Of a DNA stretch of 64,000 bases, positions 37,496 through 45,752 are shown piece after piece. Location: the NCBI RefSeq assembly GCF_006442205.1, contig NZ_VFVR01000002.1, positions 310,001 to 374,000 on the forward strand, given 5' to 3'. A program made the position numbers and the translations under genes. Positions within the stretch are counted from its first letter, which is position 1; each line of letters starts with the position of its first letter. The DNA comes from Mesorhizobium sp. B2-3-12. Lineage in GTDB: Bacteria > Pseudomonadota > Alphaproteobacteria > Rhizobiales > Rhizobiaceae. The notes under the pieces are model-generated. The model saw only the letters and a list, made by a program, of their open reading frames with translations, did not search any database and was not told the DNA's origin.

Positions 37496-38965
37496 ATGCG
37501 GCCCGCTGAGCTCAACCTCACCCGCTACACGGTCTGGCTTGAAAGCCAGACCGATTTCGCCGGCTGGCGCGACGCGGCTCGGCGGCTGGCGCTCAACGAG
37601 GTCAGGCCCGAGGACATCGGCTGGCATGTGGCGGCCGGTTCCGAGCGGCCGCAAAGCGATTTGCCTGACGTGCCCGAGGGCGCGCAGCTCGTTGTGCCGC
37701 GCGAGTTCATCGGTCATGCCGAAACCGCCTTCTGCCATCGTGACCCCGGCCGTTTCGCCTTTCTCTACCGGATGCTGTGGCGGTTGCGCACGGAGCCCAA
37801 GCTGCTGGCAATCGCATCGGATCCCGACACCAGGCGGCTGGAGACGATGGAAAAGGCGGTGCGGCGCGACAGCCACAAGATGCATGCCTTCGTCCGCTTC
37901 CGGAAGATCGGCGATGGCGAGGATGAACGCTATGTCGCGTGGTTCGAGCCCGACCATTTCATCGTCGAGCGCAACGCGGATTTCTTCGTCCGGCGGTTCA
38001 CCGGCATGCGCTGGACGATCCTGACGCCATACGCTTCGGCCGACTGGGATGGCAAAAGATTGGCGATCGGACCGGGCGCCGCCAAGGCCGACGCGCCCGA
38101 CCAGGACGACACCGAGGCGCTGTGGCGGACCTATTTTGAGAACATCTTCAATCCGGCGCGGCTGAAGGTGAAAGCCATGCAGAAGGAGATGCCGCAGAAA
38201 TATTGGCGGAACCTTCCCGAGGCTTCGCTCATTCCTGACCTGATCGCGGGAGCGGACAAGGCCGCCAAGGATATGATTGCCAGAATGCCGACAACGCCCG
38301 CGCCGCACCACGCCAAGGTGCAGGCAAAGCATTGGCCGAAGCGCCAGCCGGCAGAAGCCTCGGAAGACGATGAGGCCAGCACGATTTCCGAGTTGCGCGA
38401 AGCCGCAAAAGGCTGCCGCCGCTGTCCGCTTTGGCGCGATGCGACGCAGACCGTCTTCGGCGAAGGACCCGACAATGCCAAGGTGATCTTCGTTGGCGAA
38501 CAGCCTGGCGACCAGGAGGATATCGCCGGCAAACCTTTTGTCGGCCCCGCGGGCAAGGTGTTCGATGCGATCCTGGACGATGCCGGGGTCGACCGCCAGA
38601 AAGTCTATGTCACCAACGCGGTCAAGCACTTCAAATTCGAGCCGCGCGGAAAACGACGCATCCATTCCAAGCCGAATGCCGGCGAGGTCCAGGCCTGCCG
38701 CTGGTGGATCGACAGGGAGTTCGAATTGATCAGGCCGGAGCTTGCCGTGGCGCTCGGCGCAACGGCGGCGCTGTCGCTGCTTGGCAAGGCAATCCCCGTG
38801 ACCAAGATGCGCGGGCAAGTGGTGGAGCGCGAGGATGGCTTGCGTGTCTTCATCACCATCCACCCCTCCTTCATCCTGCGCATCCATGAGCCGGCGGACA
38901 AGGAAGCCGAGCGCGCACGGTTTTTGCAGGATATGAAGCAGGTGAAGCGGCTTATGGCGACGTGA
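37496..38965 (+). CDS. udgX: DUF4130-UdgX fusion, uracil-DNA binding/glycosylase protein
   Basis: 489 residues. The first ~250 match the DUF4130 domain paired with the radical SAM protein (FIGHAETAFCHRDPGRFAFLYRMLWR). A linker follows, then a family-4-like uracil-DNA glycosylase domain with the cluster-type CRRCPLW, GEQPGDQEDIAGKPFVGPAG, the R-loop KRRIH at 386-390 and IHPSFILR. KRRIH is diagnostic of UdgX, whose histidine (H390 here) forms a covalent bond with the abasic site after uracil excision. The ATG at 37496 is the first after the upstream stop. Under the same SOS control as its neighbour. Confidence 0.9.
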   Translation: MRPAELNLTRYTVWLESQTDFAGWRDAARRLALNEVRPEDIGWHVAAGSERPQSDLPDVPEGAQLVVPREFIGHAETAFCHRDPGRFAFLYRMLWRLRTEPKLLAIASDPDTRRLETMEKAVRRDSHKMHAFVRFRKIGDGEDERYVAWFEPDHFIVERNADFFVRRFTGMRWTILTPYASADWDGKRLAIGPGAAKADAPDQDDTEALWRTYFENIFNPARLKVKAMQKEMPQKYWRNLPEASLIPDLIAGADKAAKDMIARMPTTPAPHHAKVQAKHWPKRQPAEASEDDEASTISELREAAKGCRRCPLWRDATQTVFGEGPDNAKVIFVGEQPGDQEDIAGKPFVGPAGKVFDAILDDAGVDRQKVYVTNAVKHFKFEPRGKRRIHSKPNAGEVQACRWWIDREFELIRPELAVALGATAALSLLGKAIPVTKMRGQVVEREDGLRVFITIHPSFILRIHEPADKEAERARFLQDMKQVKRLMAT

Positions 38966-39003
38966 TCGATCAGGTCCGAGCGCTGGATAAGGATCGAACG
39001 GTT

Positions 39004-39061
39004 GGCGCCGCCCCTCATTGTCCTGCCGAACATTTCTCCCGTATAGCGACGGGGAGAAAGG
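39004..39061 (-). repeat. Palindromic intergenic repeat, family 1, copy C1
   Basis: CGCCGCCCCTCATTGTCCTGCCG...TCTCCCGTATAGCGACGGGGAGAAAG: the same element as A2 in the same orientation, with a few substitutions. It lies between the UdgX gene and the converging glycerate kinase gene. Confidence 0.7.
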
Positions 39062-39123
39062 CGCTGTGCCTGCGCTTTCGCCAATCACCAACGTTGCAAG
39101 AAAAAGCGCCAAGACGCGGTTAG

Positions 39124-39184
39124 CTTCCTTCTCCCCGTCACTCTACGGGGAGAAGGTGCCGGCGGGCGGATGAGGGGCAGCGCT
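39124..39184 (+). repeat. Palindromic intergenic repeat, family 1, copy C2
   Basis: CTTCTCCCCGTCACTCTACGGGGAGAAG stem, then GTGCCGGCGGGCGGATGAGGGGCAGCG: inverted with respect to C1, repeating the A1/A2 arrangement between convergent genes. The stem may terminate transcription from both sides. Confidence 0.75.
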
Positions 39185-39212
39185 TGCGTTTGGGAGGGGG
39201 GCGCACAGGCCT

Positions 39213-40478
39213 TTAACGAACGAAAATGGCCCTCAAATCGTTCACATTCGTGCCCGTAGGTCCCGGCACGAACAAATCCCCCACCGCATCGAAGGCCGTC
39301 CAGGCATTGTTGCCGGCGAGCATCGCCTTGGCGTCGACACCCGCCGCCCGCATGCGCGAAACTGTCGAGCCGTCGGCGAAGGCGCCGGCATTGTTTTCGG
39401 AGCCATCTATGCCGTCGGTATCGGCGGCAAGGGCGTGAGTACCCACTAAGCCGTTGATGCCGATGGCGAAGGCGAGCAGGAATTCCGAATTGCGACCGCC
39501 CTTGCCTTTCGCGCGCAGCGTCACGGTGGTCTCGCCGCCGGACAGAATGAGCACCGGCTTCGAGAACGGCCGATTACGCGTCGCCACTTCGCGGGCGATG
39601 GCCGCATGGACGCCGCCGACTTCGCGCGCTTCGCCTTCGATGGCATCGGACAGGATGACGGCTTCGACGCCTTGCCGCCTGGCTTCCGCAGCCGCTGCTT
39701 CCAGCGACACGCCGGCCGAGGCGATCAGATGCACCTCGTTGCGCGCAAAGCGCTGATCGTCGGGATCTGGTGCGTCGGCCGCCGGCGACTGGATATGCGC
39801 TATGACCGCGTCCGGCAGTTTCATGCCATAGGCCGATATCGATGCCAGCGCATCTTTCCGGCTGCCAGCGTCCGGAACGGTCGGGCCGGACGCCACCAGG
39901 GCTGGATTGTCGCCGGGGATGTCGGAGACCACCAGCGACACCACCTTGGCCGGCCATGCGGCAGCGGCCAGCCGGCCGCCCTTGATGGTGGAGAGGTGCT
40001 TGCGGATGGTGTTCATCGCCGCGATCGGCGCGCCGGAGGCGAGCAGCGCCTCGTTGACGGCGATCTCGTCGGCCAACGTCAGGCCGGCGGCGGGAGACGG
40101 CAGCAACGCCGAACCACCGCCGGAAATCAGCGCCACGACCAGGTCGTCCGCCGTCAGTCCTTGCACCTTCTCCAGCAGTCGTCGCGAGGCTTCGAGCCCG
40201 GCGGCGTCCGGCACCGGATGCGCCGCTTCGATGATCTCGATACGTTCGCATTTGGCGCCATAGCCATAGCGGGTGACGACCAGCCCTTCTATCGGACCAT
40301 CCCAGACCTTCTCGAACGCCGCCGCCATCTGCGCCGAGCCTTTGCCGGCGCCGATGACGATGGTGCGGCCCTTGGGCTTCGTCGGCAGATGGTCGCGGAT
40401 AGTGCGCTCCGGGTCGGCGGCAGCAACGGCGGCGTCAAAGATCGAGGTGAGAAAGGTCCTGGGCTCGAGCACGGTCAT
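39213..40478 (-). CDS. gckA: Type-2 glycerate kinase (GckA/TtuD, MOFRL family)
   Basis: 421 residues. DUF4147-type N-domain with VIGAGKGSAQMAAAFE, LISGGGSALLPSPAAGLTL and NTIRKHLSTIKGGRLA, and a C-terminal MOFRL domain with LILSGGETTVTLRAKGKGGRNSEFLLAFA. It phosphorylates D-glycerate to 2-phosphoglycerate; older annotation calls it hydroxypyruvate reductase. It would feed glyoxylate-derived glycerate from the neighbouring purine genes into central metabolism. The ATG at 40478 overlaps the preceding stop (ATGA). The glyoxylate-to-glycerate steps (Gcl, TSA reductase) are not in the window. Confidence 0.88.
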   Translation of the reverse strand: MTVLEPRTFLTSIFDAAVAAADPERTIRDHLPTKPKGRTIVIGAGKGSAQMAAAFEKVWDGPIEGLVVTRYGYGAKCERIEIIEAAHPVPDAAGLEASRRLLEKVQGLTADDLVVALISGGGSALLPSPAAGLTLADEIAVNEALLASGAPIAAMNTIRKHLSTIKGGRLAAAAWPAKVVSLVVSDIPGDNPALVASGPTVPDAGSRKDALASISAYGMKLPDAVIAHIQSPAADAPDPDDQRFARNEVHLIASAGVSLEAAAAEARRQGVEAVILSDAIEGEAREVGGVHAAIAREVATRNRPFSKPVLILSGGETTVTLRAKGKGGRNSEFLLAFAIGINGLVGTHALAADTDGIDGSENNAGAFADGSTVSRMRAAGVDAKAMLAGNNAWTAFDAVGDLFVPGPTGTNVNDLRAIFVR

Positions 40479-40978
40479 TTGGCTTCCGCAGCCAGCGCCA
40501 GCCCGCGCTTGTCGACACCAAGATGATCGCACAGTGCATCGACCACGACGCCGTGATCTTCTCGTTCCGGCAGCCCCGACACCGCAATCACGCCAATGAC
40601 GCCGGCGCCATTGACCGTCACCGGGAAACCACCGCCGGCGAGCACGTATTCCGATATGTCCAGGCCTTCGCCGATCTTGAAGGTCCGGTCGGGACGTTGC
40701 TGCTCCAGAACCAGACGGTAGGTGCTTCTGAGGTAGCGCTTCACGACATTGATCTTGCGTCGCGCCCAGTCGGGATTGGAAGCGTTGGAGCCCGGCATGG
40801 CGGCATAGAAGAGCGGCCGATCCCACAGCCTGATATCGACGATGACAGGCATGTTTTCAGCAAGTGCGCGATCGCGGATGGCGGAGCCGATCTTGAAGGC
40901 GACGGATTCGTCGAAGGCCGTGAAGACAAGGATTTCTTCCTGTCTCTTGATCAGAGCGATGTCGTCAGCAACGGCCAT
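40475..40978 (-). CDS. UPF0303/HbpS-like heme-binding domain protein
   Basis: 167 residues. The fold matches the GlcG/HbpS group (UPF0303, COG4702): LIKRQEEILVFTAFDE, RKINVVKRYLRSTYRLVLEQ, YVLAGGGFPVTV and IGVIAVSGLPEREDH are characteristic. Reported roles range from heme binding to small-molecule sensing; the function here is unknown. It starts 76 bases after guaD on the same strand and is translationally coupled to gckA. Confidence 0.8.
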   Translation of the reverse strand: MAVADDIALIKRQEEILVFTAFDESVAFKIGSAIRDRALAENMPVIVDIRLWDRPLFYAAMPGSNASNPDWARRKINVVKRYLRSTYRLVLEQQRPDRTFKIGEGLDISEYVLAGGGFPVTVNGAGVIGVIAVSGLPEREDHGVVVDALCDHLGVDKRGLALAAEAK

Positions 40979-41054
40979 GTCGTTCCCCTGTCAACTTCGC
41001 CGCACGCTTTGACCGATGGCTGCCGCTGGGTCAAGCAGACAACACACCGCAGTC

Positions 41055-42368
41055 CTAAATTGGGATGTCGCTCTTGGCCGCCCGCCCCGAGACGTAGACC
41101 TCTCGCACGGCGCGGTCGTCGCCCAGCGTCTGCAGCAGGAACAATTCCTGCGCCAGCGTCTCGACCGTTTCCATCCTGAGCCGCATCGCCGGTGTCGCCC
41201 TGGCATCCAGCACGACGATGTCGGCATCGGTGGCTGCGTCCAATGTGCCGACCTTGTCCGCGACCGACAGGGCCTCGGCATTGCCGCGCGTGATCTGCCA
41301 GAAGGACTGGAACGGGTTGAGCTTCTCGCCGTTCAGCGCGATCACCTTGTAGCCCTCGTCCATGGTGCGAAGCATGGAATAGTTGGTGCCGCCGCCGACA
41401 TCGGTGGCGGCAGCGATCCGCAGCGATTTGTCCCGACGCCGAAAGCGCTGATAGTCGAACAGGCCGGAGCCGAGAAACAGGTTCGAGGTCGGGCAGAACA
41501 CAGCCACCGAACCGCTGTCCGACAGCGCGTCCGCCTCGCGTTCGCTGAGATGGATGCAGTGACCGAACAGGCTCTTTTTGCCGAGCAGCCCGTAATGCTC
41601 GTAGACGTCGGTGTAGTCGCGCGACCAGGGATAGAGTTCCTGGGTAAAGGCGATCTCGGCGTGGTTTTCCGACAGATGCGTCTGCATGTGCAGGTCGGGA
41701 TGTTCACGGCACAGTGCGCCGGTCATCTCCATCTGCTCCGGCGAGGAGGTGATGGCGAAGCGCGGCGTGATGGCGTAGTGCTGGCGACCCTTGCCATGCC
41801 ACTCCTTGATCAGAGCCGTGGTGTCGTCATAGGCGGATTGCGGCGTGTCGAGCACGCCTTCGGGCGCATTGCGGTCCATCATCACCTTGCCGGCGATGTT
41901 GAGCATGTCGCGTGCATGCGACTCGGCGAAGAAGGCTTCCGCCGAGGCCTTGTGCACCGAACAATAGGCGGCGACCGTCGTCGTGCCATGGCGCACCATC
42001 TCGTCGAGGAACAGCCTTGCGATGCGGCGGCCATGCTGCGCGTTGGCGAATTTCGTCTCTTCGGGAAAAGTGTAGGTGTTCAGCCAGTCGAGCAGTTCGG
42101 CACCATAGGAAGCGATGACCTGCATCTGCGGGAAATGTACGTGGGCATCGATGAACCCAGGCAACAGCAGATGCGGCCTGTGGTCGATCCTTTTAGCCCC
42201 CTCGCCGGCCTGTTTCTCGACTTCGCTATAAGCGCCTGATGCAACGATCCTGCCGTCGGTCATCAGCAGGCCGCCGTCCTCCTCGTAGCGCCAGGCGGAA
42301 TGGTCGTCGATGGTTTGCGGCCAGCGCACGAAGGAAAGCGTGCGGCCGCGCAGAAGTGTCGAATTCAT
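41055..42368 (-). CDS. guaD: Guanine deaminase
   Basis: 437 residues, amidohydrolase superfamily. The metal site is H76 and H78 in PGFIDAHVHFPQ, later histidines lie in THLSENHAE and LFGHCIHLSE, and the catalytic aspartate is in ATDVGGGTNYSM. HVHFPQMQVIASYG is the guanine-deaminase version of the motif. It converts guanine to xanthine, the substrate of the xdh genes 8 kb downstream. It starts 2 bases after the puuD stop. The frame continues to 43169 only as an antisense-type overlap with puuD. Confidence 0.93.
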   Translation of the reverse strand: MNSTLLRGRTLSFVRWPQTIDDHSAWRYEEDGGLLMTDGRIVASGAYSEVEKQAGEGAKRIDHRPHLLLPGFIDAHVHFPQMQVIASYGAELLDWLNTYTFPEETKFANAQHGRRIARLFLDEMVRHGTTTVAAYCSVHKASAEAFFAESHARDMLNIAGKVMMDRNAPEGVLDTPQSAYDDTTALIKEWHGKGRQHYAITPRFAITSSPEQMEMTGALCREHPDLHMQTHLSENHAEIAFTQELYPWSRDYTDVYEHYGLLGKKSLFGHCIHLSEREADALSDSGSVAVFCPTSNLFLGSGLFDYQRFRRRDKSLRIAAATDVGGGTNYSMLRTMDEGYKVIALNGEKLNPFQSFWQITRGNAEALSVADKVGTLDAATDADIVVLDARATPAMRLRMETVETLAQELFLLQTLGDDRAVREVYVSGRAAKSDIPI

Positions 42369-42370
42369 GC

Positions 42371-43588
42371 TTATTTCCCCGCGCCTTCGAACCAGGCGAC
42401 CAGCAGCGCCCGTTCCTTGTCGGTGATCTGGCTGACATTGGCCGGCGGCATGGCGTGGCTGCGCCCGGCCTGCAGATAAATCTCGCGGGCATGGTCGGCA
42501 ATGTTGGCGTCGGTGTCGAGCAAGACGCCCTTGGGCGCGTGGTAGATGCCCTCGTAGACCGGCTCCGATGTGTGGCACATCGAGCAGCGGCCCATCACGG
42601 TGTCGCGCACGGCCGGGAAATGCGCCGAGGCGATATAGACTTCCGCCGAGGCGGACGCCTTGGGCTCGCCGGTCAGCACTTTCGGCACGGTCGACAGCCA
42701 GATGATGATGATGAACAGGACAAGGGCGCCGAGCCAAGTCCAGTGCGGGTTGCCGGCACGTTTGTGCACGGTGTTGAAATAGTGGCGGATGAGGACGCCG
42801 ATGATGAACACCAGCGAGGCGATGACCCAGTTGAATTGCGTGCCGAACGCCAGGGGATAGTGGTTCGACAGCATCAGGAACAGCACCGGCAGCGTCAAAT
42901 AGTTGTTGTGGAGCGAGCGCTGCTTGGCGATCTTGCCGTATTTCGGGTCGGGCTTGCGGCCGGCGATGAGGTCGGCGACGACGATCTTCTGGTTGGGAAT
43001 GATGACCATGAAGACATTGGCCGACATGATCGTGGCGGTGATGGCGCCCAGGTGCAGGAAGGCGGCGCGACCGGTGAACAGATGCGTCAGCCCCCAGGCG
43101 ATGAAGACGAGCACGCCGTAGAGCACCAGCATCAGGCCGGTGTCGCTTTTGCCCAGCGGCGAGCGGCACAAGAGATCATAGACCACCCAGCCGACGCCGA
43201 TCGTGGCCATCGACAACAGGATGCCGACCGGTACCGACATCGGCAGGACGTTGGGATCGATCAGGAACAGATCCGCGCCGGCATAATAGACAACGCACAG
43301 CATGGCGAAGCCGGACAGCCAGGTGGCGTAGGACTCCCATTTGAACCAGGTCAGATGCTCGGGCATCTCGGCCGGCGCCACCAGATATTTCTGGATGTGG
43401 TAGAAGCCGCCGCCATGCACCTGCCATTCCTCACCGAAGGCGCCGACCGGCATGCCAGGTCGTTGGCGCAGGCCAAGATCGAGCGCGACGAAATAGAAGG
43501 ACGAGCCTATCCAGGCGATGCCGGTGACGACGTGCAGCCAGCGCACGGCAAAGCTCAGCCAGTCCCAGAAAATCGCGAAATCCATCAT
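42371..43588 (-). CDS. puuD: Membrane urate hydroxylase with cytochrome c domain
   Basis: 405 residues. Seven to eight hydrophobic helices (start FAIFWDWLSFAVRWLHVVTGIAWIGSSF) form the PuuD membrane domain. The C-terminal ~110 residues are a monoheme cytochrome c domain with C335-x-x-C338-H339 and a later methionine ligand in AMPPANVSQIT. PuuD oxidises urate to 5-hydroxyisourate, passing electrons to the respiratory chain instead of making peroxide. The next step is UraH at 51799. First gene of the puuD-guaD-UPF0303-gckA unit, divergent from the LysR gene. Confidence 0.93.
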   Translation of the reverse strand: MMDFAIFWDWLSFAVRWLHVVTGIAWIGSSFYFVALDLGLRQRPGMPVGAFGEEWQVHGGGFYHIQKYLVAPAEMPEHLTWFKWESYATWLSGFAMLCVVYYAGADLFLIDPNVLPMSVPVGILLSMATIGVGWVVYDLLCRSPLGKSDTGLMLVLYGVLVFIAWGLTHLFTGRAAFLHLGAITATIMSANVFMVIIPNQKIVVADLIAGRKPDPKYGKIAKQRSLHNNYLTLPVLFLMLSNHYPLAFGTQFNWVIASLVFIIGVLIRHYFNTVHKRAGNPHWTWLGALVLFIIIIWLSTVPKVLTGEPKASASAEVYIASAHFPAVRDTVMGRCSMCHTSEPVYEGIYHAPKGVLLDTDANIADHAREIYLQAGRSHAMPPANVSQITDKERALLVAWFEGAGK

Positions 43589-43659
43589 TGAAGTCGTCCC
43601 TGCCGATGACGCGACTTTAAGGTGTGGCGCGTAAACGGAAAGAGGCGAGGTGTGCGATG

Positions 43660-43681
43660 ACTTTCAAAAAAAATTGGAAAA
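43660..43681. promoter_or_regulatory. A-tract motif shared by both purine-island divergent promoters
   Basis: ACTTTCAAAAA (43660-43670), followed by AAATTGGAAAA, lies in the puuD/LysR divergent region. The same 11-mer recurs at 52293 before puuE. The flanks TTTCAA...TTGGAAA have loose dyad symmetry, as in LysR T-N11-A sites. A candidate regulator site only. Confidence 0.35.
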
Positions 43682-43720
43682 TACTAGGCTGATCGCCGCA
43701 AACCGGCGAAGGTGCTCCGC

Positions 43721-44641
43721 ATGGCCTATCTCGACAACATCGCCGTCTTCGTCCGCGTCGTCGAGCTGGGCAATCTGTCGGCGGCCGGCCGCGACATGCG
43801 CATTTCGCCGGCGGTCGCCTCCAACCGCATCAAGGAACTGGAAAAGCATCTCGGCGTGCGGCTGTTCAACCGCACAACGCGACAATTGATGCCGACGGAG
43901 CACGGCACGGTGTTTTACGCCGGCGCCAAGCAGGTCCTGGAGGCGATCACCGAGGCGGAGGCGGCCGTCTCGGCGCTGTCCGGCCAGCCGCGCGGCACCA
44001 TCCGTGTCACCGCACCGCTCGGCCTCGGGCGCAGGCTGGTGGCCTCGGGCATTCCCGATTTTCACGACAAATACCCCGATATCGAGGTGCGGCTGAGGCT
44101 CTCGGACCACAATGTCGACATCATGAAGGAAGGCATCGACGTCGCCTTCCGGTTGGGGATCATCGAGGATTCCAGCCTGCGGATGCGCGGCATCATGGAA
44201 TGCGAGCGCGTGCTGGTGGCCGCGCCCAAATATCTGGAGGCGCGCGGTGAGCCGATGGAGCCGCAGGAGCTGATCGGCAGGAAGCATGACTGCCTGATGC
44301 TGCGCTATTCCGGCGCGCGCGAATATGTCTGGACCTTGCAGACACCTGCCGGCCCGCAAAAATTCGAGGTGCACGGTCCCTACGACACCGACGACGGCGA
44401 CGTGCTGACCGGCTGGGCGCTATCGGGGCGCGGCATCATCAACAAGCCGCGCTTCGAGGTCGAGCCGTTCATCCGCGACCAGCGGCTGAAGGTGATCCTG
44501 AGCAACACCCCGCCGACCCCGGTGCAGTTCGCCGCCGTCTACCCGCACAAGAAGCTGCAGGACCCCAAGGTGCGGCTATTGCTCGACTTCATGGCCGAGC
44601 GCTGCCAAAGGCTGATCAAGGATATTCTGGCGGGCAAATAG
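43721..44641 (+). CDS. LysR-family transcriptional regulator
   Basis: 306 residues. N-terminal winged helix FVRVVELGNLSAAGRDMRISPAVASNRIKELEKHLGVRLFNRTTR, then the LysR effector-binding domain. It is of the long-C-terminal type related to DsdC/CrgA groups, with LIGRKHDCLMLRYSG. The ATG at 43721 has GAAGG upstream and gives MAYLDNIAVFVRV; a GTG at 43712 is less likely. It is divergent from puuD and is the only regulator in the purine island, so it probably controls it. Confidence 0.9.
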   Translation: MAYLDNIAVFVRVVELGNLSAAGRDMRISPAVASNRIKELEKHLGVRLFNRTTRQLMPTEHGTVFYAGAKQVLEAITEAEAAVSALSGQPRGTIRVTAPLGLGRRLVASGIPDFHDKYPDIEVRLRLSDHNVDIMKEGIDVAFRLGIIEDSSLRMRGIMECERVLVAAPKYLEARGEPMEPQELIGRKHDCLMLRYSGAREYVWTLQTPAGPQKFEVHGPYDTDDGDVLTGWALSGRGIINKPRFEVEPFIRDQRLKVILSNTPPTPVQFAAVYPHKKLQDPKVRLLLDFMAERCQRLIKDILAGK

Positions 44642-44759
44642 GCGGAACAGCGAACTGGCCGGCAAGTGAAGGCGTCGTGGCCCATGTGATCCGGTTGCCT
44701 TGCGCGAAAGCCAGCATAGGTTGGAGGCGGAATGGCTGCGCGACGTCGCCGGCAGCCAA

Positions 44760-45752
44760 ATGGACCGCAAAATGCATCTCGCCGTTTCGCTCGATATTGC
44801 TTCTGCCCCAGGGCAGGCCGGCCTGACATTCGGTGAGATAGCCGCCTTCGTGCGGAAAACGGAGACGGCCAGGATCGACATGGTCGTCATCTCGGATTCC
44901 TCTCCGGATGGCGAGCGGTCGACCAGTCCGTTCGAGGCGACCACTCTCGTCGCCGCGCTGGCGACCGTGACCGAAAAGGTCGGCCTCGTCGCCAACGCCT
45001 CGACGATCGCCCACCAGCCCTACAATCTGGCGCGCCGTTTTGCTTCGCTCGATATCATCAGCCATGGCCGCGCCGGCTGGAGCGCGACGATGACACAGGC
45101 GCCACACGAGGCGGCGAATTTCAGCTGTCCCGACGGGTTTTCCGACGACGATTTTCGCCGCCGCGCGCAGGAATATATCGGCATCGTTCAAGGGCTCTGG
45201 CGAGGCTGGGACGCGGACGCGCTGCTCTTCGACAAAAGCGGCGGCCGCTTCCATGATCCGGAAAAGATGCACCTGCTCGACCACAAGGGCGAGTTCTTCT
45301 CGGTGCGCGGACCGCTGAACGTCGCGCGCTCGCCGCAGGACACGCCGGTGCTGGCGCTGTCGGGCCTGTCTGAGGCCGACTTCGACATCGCCGCCCGCAC
45401 CGCCGACGTCATCCTATTCGACGAACGACCGGCAGAAGAAAGCAGGGCGCGCCATGACGATTTCAAGCGCAGGGTTTCAGCCTGCGGACGCAAGCCGGAT
45501 GCCGTGAAGGTGCTGACCGACCTATCCCTCACCACCGACCGTATCAACGGGCTGGCTGACAGGCTGGAAGAGGCATTCCACTCGAAAAACTGCGACGGGT
45601 TCAACATCCTGATGCCCGCGCAGCCTTCGGTGTTCGACGATTTCGCCGATCGGGTTCTGCCCGACTTGCGGCGGCGTGGCCTGTTTCGAGAAGACTATCG
45701 CGGCACCACGTTGCGCTCGCACCTTGGGCTGACCGGCGGAGGTGACCGATGA
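44760..45752 (+). CDS. Flavin-dependent monooxygenase, short NtaA/DszA-type (LLM class)
   Basis: 330 residues of the bacterial luciferase-like fold. STIAHQPYNLARRFASLDIISHGRAGWSATMT is the family's FMN-site region, and RRRAQEYIGIVQGLWRGWD the following helix. It is shorter than the ~430 typical of nitrilotriacetate-type monooxygenases, mainly through a compact C-terminus. It needs FMNH2 from a separate reductase, and none is nearby. The ATG at 44760 is chosen; the TTG at 44700 opens the frame. It is translationally coupled to a second, longer monooxygenase. The substrate is unknown. Confidence 0.8.
   Translation: MDRKMHLAVSLDIASAPGQAGLTFGEIAAFVRKTETARIDMVVISDSSPDGERSTSPFEATTLVAALATVTEKVGLVANASTIAHQPYNLARRFASLDIISHGRAGWSATMTQAPHEAANFSCPDGFSDDDFRRRAQEYIGIVQGLWRGWDADALLFDKSGGRFHDPEKMHLLDHKGEFFSVRGPLNVARSPQDTPVLALSGLSEADFDIAARTADVILFDERPAEESRARHDDFKRRVSACGRKPDAVKVLTDLSLTTDRINGLADRLEEAFHSKNCDGFNILMPAQPSVFDDFADRVLPDLRRRGLFREDYRGTTLRSHLGLTGGGDR

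Noticed and set aside
41055-43169. guaD frame extended upstream to a 704-residue protein
   Set aside because: The extension lies inside puuD in another frame. Guanine deaminase starts naturally at ATG 42368, two bases after the puuD stop.
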